Assembly (NCBI GenBank): GCA_964019415.1 | Contig: OZ025886.1 | Location: forward strand, 1,673,384-1,737,383 | DNA from: Ianthella basta | Taxonomy: Eukaryota > Porifera > Demospongiae > Verongiida > Ianthellidae | DNA length: 64,000 nt | Direction: 5' to 3' | Shown: positions 45,241-54,039 of the stretch, in pieces | How the letters are laid out: each line of letters begins with the position of its first letter | How positions within the stretch are numbered: position 1 is the stretch's first letter | Made by a program: the position numbers and the translations under genes | Notes under the pieces: generated by a model | Databases searched by the model: none | Told to the model about the DNA's origin: nothing | Seen by the model: the letters and a program-made list of their open reading frames with translations, nothing else

Positions 45241-45903
45241 TTTCCTTGTAATAGTTAAATGCTGGCCAAGAGGTGTCTCTGAGATTTAGAGCCCGAGTGC
45301 CGAACGGTCTAAATTTTCAGAGACACCGATTGGTCAGCATTTAAGTGTTTATAGATCCCAAATGATTGGGTAAGGAGCAGGCAGCGAATCAGTATACGTA
45401 TTCATCCTTGCGTTATCGCGCGTCTACCGGAAGTAGTTAGCTACTCCTGACAATGGCGGAGAAAACGTCGTGTGTTCGGGTCTAAGGTTGGGACGTTCCC
45501 TACAGCAGTGGATGCGGCGCGTCAGCTAAGCGTAAGCTTACTCACTGTCAGCCACATAAGCCACAGCGTTTCCCAGAGCCGTGTACGTAGCTACCAAAGC
45601 CTGTTACCCACGTAGCATGTAATCAGCTGCAGTTCCAATTTCTTGGCTCTGGTTCGTAGCCGGATTGTTGCTGTACCCTATTTATCGACGAAACAAGTAA
45701 GCTGGGCGACCTGTGCATCGTATCGTATGTTATGGCGCCACAATTGTTATCACAGCTGCAGTTCTCTTCAGCTGCAGGGATCTACGGGATTTAGACACCC
45801 GGTATCTAAATGATTTAGATCCCGCGCGAAATGCAAGAGAAAGTCTACGAGTTTTAGAAACATCGCTTAGAACGCCCGTTACCATGGTAACGGGATCTAT
45901 GGG
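45241..45903. mobile_element. Insertion relative to copy A flank (with palindromes)
   Basis: Copy A reads ccttgagcttttagtg without a break at about 40012-40027. Here about 660 bp lie between ccttg and agcttttagtg. It contains an inverted pair (tgctggccaagaggtgtctc with complement, about 45255-45342), a GC-richer centre and a perfect 20-bp palindrome at 45875-45894. Termini are not clearly inverted, so the element class is unknown. Confidence 0.55.
45875..45894. promoter_or_regulatory. Perfect 20-bp palindrome CCCGTTACCATGGTAACGGG
   Basis: The core GTTACC-AT-GGTAAC is a perfect two-half-site match to the RFX X-box consensus (GTNRCC...RGYAAC). It sits inside an inserted segment, so regulatory use is only a possibility. 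Confidence 0.35.
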
Positions 45904-46458
45904 AGCTTTTAGTGTATGGGCATGAGCCACCCATACACAGCCACCCAACACACAGCAGGCATCACATTATAATTGGAATGTGGGTAGTGAGTATACAATA
46001 ACAAGGATCATGTGTGAACAGCTGAACAGCCTCCAGCTTGCATAACTTGACTTTGTGTACACATGACTAATCTTAAGTCCAATTTCCATGGGAGAGAGCC
46101 ATATTAATACTGGTTATTACGGCTATGCCCACAGTGCATAACAGGACTCCTTGTATGTATTTACGTATGTTGACAGGCATATCACTGGACAATGTAGCTA
46201 TAGGTTTAGGTCACAGCTATAAGGTAAAACGGGGCAACTTGGAACAAAATTTACTTTTAGATAGATAGATAGATAGATGAATTATTTCAAACAGGAGTGC
46301 TGCATCCACAAGAGTGGGTTTTCATGCAGGTTCTGAACAGTACAGATACAAGCATAGGTATATATACACACATAGGCAATTAAATAGCTAATAAATAATA
46401 GATAAATAAACAATGAATTTCAGGGTCCAGATAGGTAAGACATAGCTATAGAGTTGAG

Positions 46459-49206
46459 TTACAGATTCAAAATTGCATGCTTAAAGGATTTCACACTTGA
46501 TAATTGTCTAATACTTTGCGGTAGTTGATTGTACTGTAAGGCACCTTGGAATTCGAACGATTGTCTGTACATTTCTGTGCGGGGTTGCGGAAGGTGGAGT
46601 TTGTCGGCTCCTCTGGTGGATGAGTAAGTACACGAGTTCTTGACGAACTTTCCTGATAGATAACTGGGAGCCTGCTTGAGGACACACCGGTGGACCTGGC
46701 AGAGTGTTGCATTGTGTCGCCTCCTGTGGAGGGTGGTCCACCCAAGTTCGTCTCTGAGGGGGGCACTTGGTGTTCGTGGAGGCTTGTTCAGTACCACTCT
46801 CATTCCATAATTCTGTACTCTCTCCACACTTTGGGCGAGGTTGGAACTGCAGGGGTGCCAGATCACCTGGCAGTAGTCCGCATACGGCAGGACTAGTGCG
46901 TTGTACAGCATCCGTTTGGTCGAGAGGGGGAGGTAAGCACTGACTTGTCTTATGCTAGCAATTGCAGCTAGCATCCTTCTCCGCACTGCTCCTACATGGG
47001 ACTTCCAACTCAGGTCGTGATCAATAGTTACTCCCAGATACTTGACAGATTCCTGCCGAGGGATGGTTGTCCCATTGACTTGGACCTTGATCTGTTCTGC
47101 CCGTGACCTGGCGGCCCGCCTGCTTAGTACCATCATTTGGGTCTTGCTTACATTCATTGTTAGTTTGTTAGACACAATCCAGGTGGCAATGAGCTGGAGA
47201 TCATCATTAATGGCATGTGTCACACAATCAGGATCCTGGTTTGCATAATAGATGGTAGTATCGTTGGCATATAGGTTGATGGTACAGCTGGTGACTACAG
47301 TAGGTAAATCATTCATGAATACCAAGAATAGCAGTGGGCCAAGAATGGAACCTTGTGGTACCCCTCTTGAGACTGGGGCCCAATCAGAGTAAGCTCCATT
47401 TACCATGACTCTCTGCTGCCTGCCTGAGAGATAGTTTGAGAACCATTGGTGCTCTCCGTTCAAAATGCCATAGGCTGAAAGTTTGTCAAGGAGTAGGTTG
47501 TGATCGATAGAATCAAAGGCCTTACTCAGGTCAATCATTGCAGTTCCGACACATTCTCCACGGTCAAGCGATGCTCTCCAATCATCAACAGTCTTGAGTA
47601 GCAAGTCCTGGGTGCAATGGGCGGGACGAAAGCCTGATTGACTGGGATGGAGCAAGGAGTTCTCTGTCAGGTAGGTGTAGAGCTGCTTGTGAACAAGAGA
47701 CTCAAAGACTTTGGCTATGACTGGGAGAACAGAGATGGGTCTGAAGTCAGATGGCTGACATGCTACTGTACACTTGGGGACTGGTGTGACATTTGCCCTC
47801 TTCCACTCTTCTGGGATTTCACCACCAGCCAGGCTCTGGTTAAACATCTTAGCCATGCTCGGTGCAATGGCTTCAGCAACCATGCGTAGGAGACGAGCTG
47901 ATACTCCATCCACTCCAGTTGATTTATGCACATTCAACCCTTTTAAAGCAGCCAGGATGTCATCCTCTTCAAGAGGGTGGAAAGTGAATTCTGACTTGGC
48001 CTGGTGCAATGCAGGTGGTGTACAATGATGGGCAGGTTGTTTAGCTGAATTGGTGAAATAGGAGTTGAGCTGGTTCGCGATCTCCCTGATTGATGTGAGA
48101 ATACCAGAGCTGGTCTCTAGCTGGGTTATGCCACTCTTCACTTTACGACCTAGGGCTCTGTTCAGATCATCCCATAGTTTCTTAGGTTGCCTGGACGTGT
48201 TTTTACAGACTCTCTCAAAATGATCTTTCTTGGACTCCCTCAGGTTCATTTTCACTGCATTCCTCAATCTACGATAAGTCTCCCAGTCCTGTTCATCCCG
48301 TGTCTTCCTATACTTATTGCGATAGTAGTTCCGAGACTTCATCATCATACGGATGTCAGCAGAGATCCACTGGTGGCTGTGCTTTCTTGGCCTTATCCTG
48401 ATCATAGGGGCATGTTTGTTTACAATCTTCATGAAGAGAGTCTTCCAATAATCCCATTTGTCATCCATAGAATCGAAAACATCCATGACTCCCCAGGGGG
48501 CCTCCTGCAGATCAGTTAGCAAGGTGTCCACATTGCACTTCTTAAAAGACCGAATCTCCTTAACAGGCTGTGTAGGTCTTCTAGTTCTCGCTGATCTAGA
48601 TGCATAAATTAGCATATGGTCACTACCTGCTAGTGGGGTGACTCCAGAAGTGTAGCACATGGGAGCAGAAACAAAACAGAGGTCGATGTCATTGAGAGTC
48701 TGTGACTGATTAGTCACCCTGGTAGGCTTGGAGATGAGTTGAGAGAGTTGGTGTTCCTCCATAATCGCAGTGAGGTGCTTCGTGGTTGCATTTGGTGCCA
48801 GGATGTTGCAATTTAGGTCCCCCATTATCATCAGTTCCTTTCGTTCACTTGCGGCTTGTTCAAGCACATCAGACAGGTCTTCTAAAATGCATTTAGCAGA
48901 GTTGGGGGGGCGATAGATGTGGCAAAGCAAAATGGTAGACTTCTCGATGCATAGCTCCAGCCATACAGCTTCAATGTGGTCACGCTCCAGATCTTCCCTC
49001 CTGTGGCTTCTAATGGAGACAGGGACTTGAACCAGGATGCCTCCACCCCTACCATATCTCCCATCCTTTCGGTATAGCTTGAAATTCTCCACTGTTACGG
49101 CAGCATCGGTCACAGAGCTGTCCAGCCAAGTTTCACTGATGCCAAGGATAACCGAGCATTCACTTCTGCTGAGAAAGTCTGAGATCTCATCCAGTTTGGA
49201 TGTCAA
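46459..49206 (-). CDS. LINE endonuclease-reverse transcriptase (frame continues upstream)
   Basis: At least 915 aa. Endonuclease motifs: GISETWLD, GRGGGILV, YRPPN, GDLNCN and the SDHMLI end. Reverse transcriptase motifs: FRPISVLPV, GFRPAHCTQD, AMIDLSKAFDS, SRGVPQGSILGPLLF and KYLGVTID. The palm motif is YANDT instead of YADDT, so one catalytic aspartate is Asn (codon at 47263-47265). Upstream the same frame stays open (CHLNVQSLTSK) and joins the PHD frame at a homopolymer. Likely inactive unless the Asn is tolerated. Confidence 0.9.
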   Translation of the reverse strand: MTSKLDEISDFLSRSECSVILGISETWLDSSVTDAAVTVENFKLYRKDGRYGRGGGILVQVPVSIRSHRREDLERDHIEAVWLELCIEKSTILLCHIYRPPNSAKCILEDLSDVLEQAASERKELMIMGDLNCNILAPNATTKHLTAIMEEHQLSQLISKPTRVTNQSQTLNDIDLCFVSAPMCYTSGVTPLAGSDHMLIYASRSARTRRPTQPVKEIRSFKKCNVDTLLTDLQEAPWGVMDVFDSMDDKWDYWKTLFMKIVNKHAPMIRIRPRKHSHQWISADIRMMMKSRNYYRNKYRKTRDEQDWETYRRLRNAVKMNLRESKKDHFERVCKNTSRQPKKLWDDLNRALGRKVKSGITQLETSSGILTSIREIANQLNSYFTNSAKQPAHHCTPPALHQAKSEFTFHPLEEDDILAALKGLNVHKSTGVDGVSARLLRMVAEAIAPSMAKMFNQSLAGGEIPEEWKRANVTPVPKCTVACQPSDFRPISVLPVIAKVFESLVHKQLYTYLTENSLLHPSQSGFRPAHCTQDLLLKTVDDWRASLDRGECVGTAMIDLSKAFDSIDHNLLLDKLSAYGILNGEHQWFSNYLSGRQQRVMVNGAYSDWAPVSRGVPQGSILGPLLFLVFMNDLPTVVTSCTINLYANDTTIYYANQDPDCVTHAINDDLQLIATWIVSNKLTMNVSKTQMMVLSRRAARSRAEQIKVQVNGTTIPRQESVKYLGVTIDHDLSWKSHVGAVRRRMLAAIASIRQVSAYLPLSTKRMLYNALVLPYADYCQVIWHPCSSNLAQSVERVQNYGMRVVLNKPPRTPSAPLRDELGWTTLHRRRHNATLCQVHRCVLKQAPSYLSGKFVKNSCTYSSTRGADKLHLPQPRTEMYRQSFEFQGALQYNQLPQSIRQLSSVKSFKHAILNL

Positions 49207-49670
49207 AGACTGGACATTAAGATGACAGAAAGCATATCCATTGGATGGGAATGAGGGTTGTTGTTGTGGCTCACTCTCAGAGAAAGGGAATGACTCCCCC
49301 CCTGGTCAGACGTACCTGTTCCTGTGTTGAGATAATCAATGTCAGAGTCATAAAAGGGTAGCTCAGTGGAGATACAGGACGAGCAGAACCACTCCTGACC
49401 ATCCAGTGATGCATAGTCAATAGCGGTGGATGCGGAGCATTTCAGGTGGGTCCACTTGAGGCAGCGCGAACATTCGATTCCACGCTGGTTTGATCTGACT
49501 GGCTTCATGCACCCAACACAGGGAAATTTGTAGTTCGGTTTGGCTTGTTTCTGTGTCTCGTAACCAGACAAATTAAGCTGGATCGCCGAAAACGTGTTAA
49601 CACACGAGGTTATCCCTCCCCAGTCACAGGACAGTAAACAGACTTGGATTTCGCTCGTTCTTCTAGGCAT
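49203..49670 (-). CDS. LINE N-terminal PHD-like zinc-finger segment, frameshifted
   Basis: 155-aa frame with CVGCMKPV, GIECSRCLKWTHLKC and WFCSSC, i.e. the Cys4-His-Cys3 order of a PHD finger, as found ahead of the endonuclease in many CR1-type elements. The frame leaves the endonuclease frame at a run of seven C on the plus strand (49296-49302). One more base there would fuse the two into a single polyprotein. Confidence 0.75.
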   Translation of the reverse strand: MPRRTSEIQVCLLSCDWGGITSCVNTFSAIQLNLSGYETQKQAKPNYKFPCVGCMKPVRSNQRGIECSRCLKWTHLKCSASTAIDYASLDGQEWFCSSCISTELPFYDSDIDYLNTGTGTSDQGGSHSLSLRVSHNNNPHSHPMDMLSVILMSSL

Positions 49671-49690
49671 ACGGGCAATGAAATTGCAGC

Positions 49691-50072
49691 CGTGTAGAGA
49701 AATGGCGGATGGGGTAACTTGGAACAGTTGCGGTTAGGACAAGCTACGATGCCGCGATGTTGAATAAGGAGCGATCAGTCGTAGGTCGATCATCGGCCAC
49801 CACGTGAAGAGGTTCACTACCAGAGTCGGAGCTTTCAGTAGCTTGGTGGCTTTGAAGAATCCGTTTACGATATTATATTTCATGTTTGTCGCATTTGAAG
49901 ATGAGAGTAGAGGACTCCGCGCTGACGCCAGACGTCCGGGCAGCACAGGTCAGGAAGGGCACCAGGTTGCCTTCAGAAACGACCAAACTAAGTGTTTCTA
50001 GAAGTGCCCGTTTCGCTGTTACAAGGTTCGTTCCAAGTTACCCTGCGTTCCAAGTTACCCCGCCTTACCTTA
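49691..50072. other. Right-hand remnant of TIR transposon
   Basis: Contains short frames but no recognised transposase. It ends with two ttccaagttacccc-type motifs in tandem next to the terminal inverted repeat. Confidence 0.5.
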
Positions 50073-50302
50073 TAACATATATTTACAAGAGAAGTGTGTT
50101 AATGAGTCATTCATGCATGCTTATAGAGATCAAAGAGAAATGACACACAGAAGCGTAATTATCTGGGATACAGAAATGTGTGAGCATGTAGTGTATAGCT
50201 AGGGTCCTTCAATACTGTAGAGTGCAAAGTATAGTCAGTTCCTACACTAGATATGTGCGCATGCTTTCAACTCAGTCTGGCACCGTTCAATCCCTTGCCA
50301 AC

Positions 50303-51016
50303 CTATGGGCAGGAGCCGTAGATACAACTTCCAGTAGTGTGGTAGCTGTATGGATAGCACGTGGTGTCGTAGGCAGAGGAGTAGTATGATGGGCAGTACC
50401 GATAGGAGTAGCTCGAGGGGCTCGTGGGGCTCGAGCTCGTGGGGCTCGAGATCGTGGGGATCGAGCTCGAGACCGTGGAGACGGTGACCGCATACACTAT
50501 TCCTAAGATGGCCCCAAGTACCACGGTAGCCACGATTACGGCTACGCTCAAGCCAATGCTGACGGCGGCATTGGTTTTCTGAGCCGTTCCTCTAGTGACC
50601 AAGGCGACAATGGCAAGGATGAGGGCTGGGACAGTGCAAGCGAGAGGATATATTAGGAAGACACCGCAGCAGACCATCGTGATGACGGAGAGCACAAGGG
50701 CGGCAATTGCGACCGGGGTGTGGTCTGCCTCCGGCGGGGAAGAGATGGATGCGAGTGTCGGCTGGGAGGTTACTACCGTAGCCACGGTAGAAGTGTCCGT
50801 GATCGGTTGGTAGCCTGCCTGTCCGACATACTGATAACCGGGCGGGTTCGTCTGGGGCGGGAGGGATACGGGCTGCAAAGGGAACTGGGCCGGAGCAGGC
50901 TGGTATTCATCCTCGGGATACTTTTGAGCGGGCTGATATCCACCTTCGGGGTACTGTTGATCTTGTTCGGGCTGTGGTGGGGGAAAGGTCTGTAGATCTT
51001 GCTCAGGAGCAGCCAT
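50303..51016 (-). CDS. Pro/Gln/Tyr-rich multi-pass membrane protein B
   Basis: A 237-aa paralogue of the protein at 40488, nearly identical through the Pro-rich half and the spans. Start chosen at MAAPEQDLQ; an in-frame Met nine codons upstream (51043) is possible. It has a three-residue-plus gap in the CC-GVF region. It carries about 50 extra C-terminal residues: a Ser/Thr/Pro run (encoded by gagctcgtggg-type repeats) followed by a Tyr/Ser/Cys-rich tail ending CIYGSCP. A related Tyr/Ser/Cys tail is present in the 61943 pseudogene, so the tail is ancestral and copy A lost it. Confidence 0.72.
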   Translation of the reverse strand: MAAPEQDLQTFPPPQPEQDQQYPEGGYQPAQKYPEDEYQPAPAQFPLQPVSLPPQTNPPGYQYVGQAGYQPITDTSTVATVVTSQPTLASISSPPEADHTPVAIAALVLSVITMVCCGVFLIYPLACTVPALILAIVALVTRGTAQKTNAAVSIGLSVAVIVATVVLGAILGIVYAVTVSTVSSSIPTISSPTSSSPTSPSSYSYRYCPSYYSSAYDTTCYPYSYHTTGSCIYGSCP

Positions 51017-51184
51017 CTCGTAGGGTAATGTAGTGTACGACACACTAAGCGTCCGTATGGCAAGCCCTTTGTAACAAAATGCACACCACTCGCGAGACGG
51101 CCGAATAAAGTTATAAAACTGTGCGGAAGCAAGTTAGCTAAATCAATTTTGTCTAGCGGCAAACCACTACATCCCCGAAGCCGG

Positions 51185-53200
51185 CTCTGGTTTCATGTAC
51201 CGCAGGCACGCTAGGTATTGCGCAAGTGGCCGGCAACCGCAGCCGCTGGACGATGACGCGACGATGACGCTCAACCCCTAGCAAACCGCCAGTTGCGTAA
51301 GGGGCACGACGCGAGGTTGGGGAAGCGCATGACGTGGTATTACATGGCATATACCCCGAACAATGTACCAGGCAGGCGCATGCACCCTGTGTGATGGAGC
51401 CGACCAGCACGGCTAGGCAGTGGCAAAAGGGCAGAGAAGAGTACAGCCATGACCATCAGCCCCATCCCTGGGGGCAAGCCCCCAGCCCCCAAGGTTGTGC
51501 TGGTGGTTCAGCGGCAGACCGTGAGTAGCTGTGCACGTACAGATGTTTTTGACCGGGCTTCCTATAAGTATGCAGTAGTTCTGTGTGACCCAGCTGATGT
51601 GCTCTTAGGTAGAGTGTAATGTTAGCTCTAGGGGTACTAGCGTGTCTGTTCGCAAAGGATGACAAAGTTGTGGCCAAGGCAAGGTTCGTGTGGTCGACAG
51701 GTGCCATAGATGTTAGGTGGCTGGTACAGTGGTACACAGTGCTGGTTATATTGTGCCCAAGAAACTGCACGGAAAAGAGTGCGTGTGGGCCAGTAGGGCC
51801 CGTCAGTGTGAGGTGCCTGAGGTCTTAGCTGAGGATGACTAGTGCTACTGTGCCTTTCAAGGAGACATGTAGACTGCCTCAAACAATAACCTTAAGGGAG
51901 CAAGAAGGGACCGGTGCCATTCACTAACAGCCCAGGGATGCCAAACTACCATCACCTTCTAGCAGAGGCCAAAGCATTGGTGCCACCACCTGTGTATAAT
52001 GGAGGTAACGTAGGGCACTAGCCAGCGTTGCTACAGCACTCAAGCCTGGGGGCACGCCCCCAGCCCCCACACAGGCCATGTAGGTATGTAGGTGTGTGTG
52101 TGTGTGTGTGCAAGGGCATGCATGTGTATGTGTGGTAAGTGCAGTGCATATATGCGTAGTCAGTGGGTGGTGGGCAGCGCCTGCACACACTCCTGATGTG
52201 CAAGCTTGTATATAGTGCATGTGTGCAGGTGTCTGTCTGTGTGCTGATGTGTGTGTGCTATCCTGTATGGGTGTGCTGGTGAAGTCGCTAGCCATGCAGC
52301 CAGTAAGCCGCTTACAGGAGAGGGGGGGGCTGGATAAGTATTGTGGGTGTGTTTGTATGTGAGTATAGGTGCATGCGCATTGGCGTGGGCACTAACACAG
52401 CTGGATGCACTAAATGGCGCCATCCTTGCCTAGGCTATACTGCATGTTGCCCGAGCTCTTCTAGCGAGAGCAGTCGCCCAGAATGTAAAGCGCCATGCTC
52501 TTAGTAAGCAGCCTAAAAAGGTGCAATGGTACAGCTAGTGTGCCAAGTGCCCAGGTGGGAAAACCGGTACTATTTATAGTAAGCCAATGACAGAATATGC
52601 ATTCCACTGTCACCACTAAGTGCACAGCACAAGCTATATTTATAGCTCTCACAGAGCATTTGTGTTGTTTTGACATCCAACAGGTCACAGAGGACTAGGT
52701 CACATCACATCACATGACAGCCCATCACGCAAACACTGTCATGTGACAGCATGTGCCTGGCACGTGACCAGGTTTTCTGTCACATTGTTGTGTGTAGTCA
52801 CCTTTGTTGTAGCTCCGCTAAAATCACTCACACACACACAACACACATGCCTACACACACACACATACATACACACAACACACATGCATACACACACACA
52901 TACGCACACAATGCACATGCATACACATGCACACACACACGCATACACAACACACATGCATACACACACACATTTGGTTGTATACTGTGTACTTACCCAT
53001 TTACTGGTACATTGTGAGTGTCAGTGTCCAGGTATGCATGGCAACGTGTGTTGCTTGGTAACAACGCTACACACTGCCTACCGCACTGCTGTTCATGGGA
53101 GCATTGAGGTTGTGTGGGTAGAGTATATATATGCACAATGGGTAGGGCCTTAGCTGTCATCACTACACACATCTCTACGACCGTTTCCTCATCTGTGCTC
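51185..53200. other. Left unique part of the 9-kb element
   Basis: Contains short palindromes (gggggcaagccccc at about 51470 and gggggcacgccccc at about 52048), short tgtg runs and a CA-rich tract (52828-52974). No gene is supported. Confidence 0.5.
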
Positions 53201-53205
53201 CTAAG

Positions 53206-53801
53206 GTGACAAGATTGAATGTGGATGAACTGGCGGCGAGCAGACAGGCCTTGGCCACACTCCGCGATCACATGCAGGACTTCACTGCAGTGCTCCAGGC
53301 GATAAACAACAGCCACGATTCAACCGGCCCCCGGCAATACCTCCTGTCACCTGATGCTCTGCGGCTGTTTTGCGCATTTGAGGCCTGCCACATTGAGCAT
53401 TTCAACACCACATGCGGCCTGGCTGAAGCTACATCTGGCACCCGTTTACAACACGCCGGATGGTACTGCGAAAGATTCCACGAGGCCACCAGCTGTTTGC
53501 GCAGCAGAATACAGCCGATGCTTTGCGCCAGCTGCAATCTGCTGGGTTGGGTGCACTTGTCCAGAGTCGCAAAAAGCAGATGACGTACCACAAACCCCTG
53601 CCCACTGCAGACAATAAGCATGCTGTGGAGACGATTCTAGCCCCCAACCACACGTGGGACGAGTATGTGAGCCTCTTCAGCAAAGTTGCCACACTAACAA
53701 TCCGCCCCACCCTCTTCAATGCCCTGCTGTTGTCCTCTCCATTTGCTGCCCGACTGAAGGACACCTACAACATCGGGCCTGCATCCCTGGATGCTCCATG
53801 A
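53206..53801 (+). pseudogene. Unrecognised coding-like segment, one frame change
   Basis: The frame from 53206 (LNVDELAASRQALATLRDHM, then LLSPDALRLFCAFEACHIEHFN) and the frame that takes over after about 53460 (HQLFAQQNTADALRQL, then HTWDEYVSLFSKVATLTI, ending at the stop 53801) together give about 195 aa of globular, helical-looking sequence. Its composition is unlike the surrounding repeats. The join is either a frameshift or an unseen intron. An acceptor-like tcctaag precedes 53206. No family recognised; probably an element-encoded protein. Confidence 0.4.
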
Positions 53802-54039
53802 CTGGAACTTCTGTGCTGGTAATAGCACTGATTGCCATGACTACCTGCCCACATGTGGCAGTGTACAAGTAGCGCCATACGTAGTGTGATACTCTGCTGC
53901 ACACATAACCTTGCCTCAGCGAAGCATTAGTTACTCTACTTTTGTCATGTATTCACAACATGTCGCATCTCGTTCTCTGCTTGCACAAGGCCTACCATCA
54001 GGCACCCAGGCATTGCATGCTCCACTGTGTGTGCGCGCT

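Larger units (their letters stand above)
46258..49690 (-). mobile_element. CR1-like non-LTR retrotransposon (LINE)
   Basis: Minus-strand LINE whose 3' end is a short (ATCT)n repeat (46258-46282) rather than poly(A), as in CR1/L2-type elements. It encodes a PHD-type finger, an apurinic endonuclease and a reverse transcriptase. The 5' boundary is approximate. It inserted into the TA-flanked DNA transposon. Confidence 0.85.
46220..50072. mobile_element. TA-flanked TIR DNA transposon hosting a LINE
   Basis: Inverted ends TAAGGTAAAACGGGGCAACT and (complement) TAAGGTAAGGCGGGGTAACT. TA lies on both sides (46218-46219, 50073-50074), as for Tc1/mariner-like elements. Copy A has cacagctatgtatttac uninterrupted at this point. 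Most of the element is now a CR1-like LINE; the remaining DNA-transposon part is about 40 bp on the left and about 49690-50072 on the right. A further ggggtaacttggaac occurs at 49711. No transposase was recognised. Confidence 0.75.
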
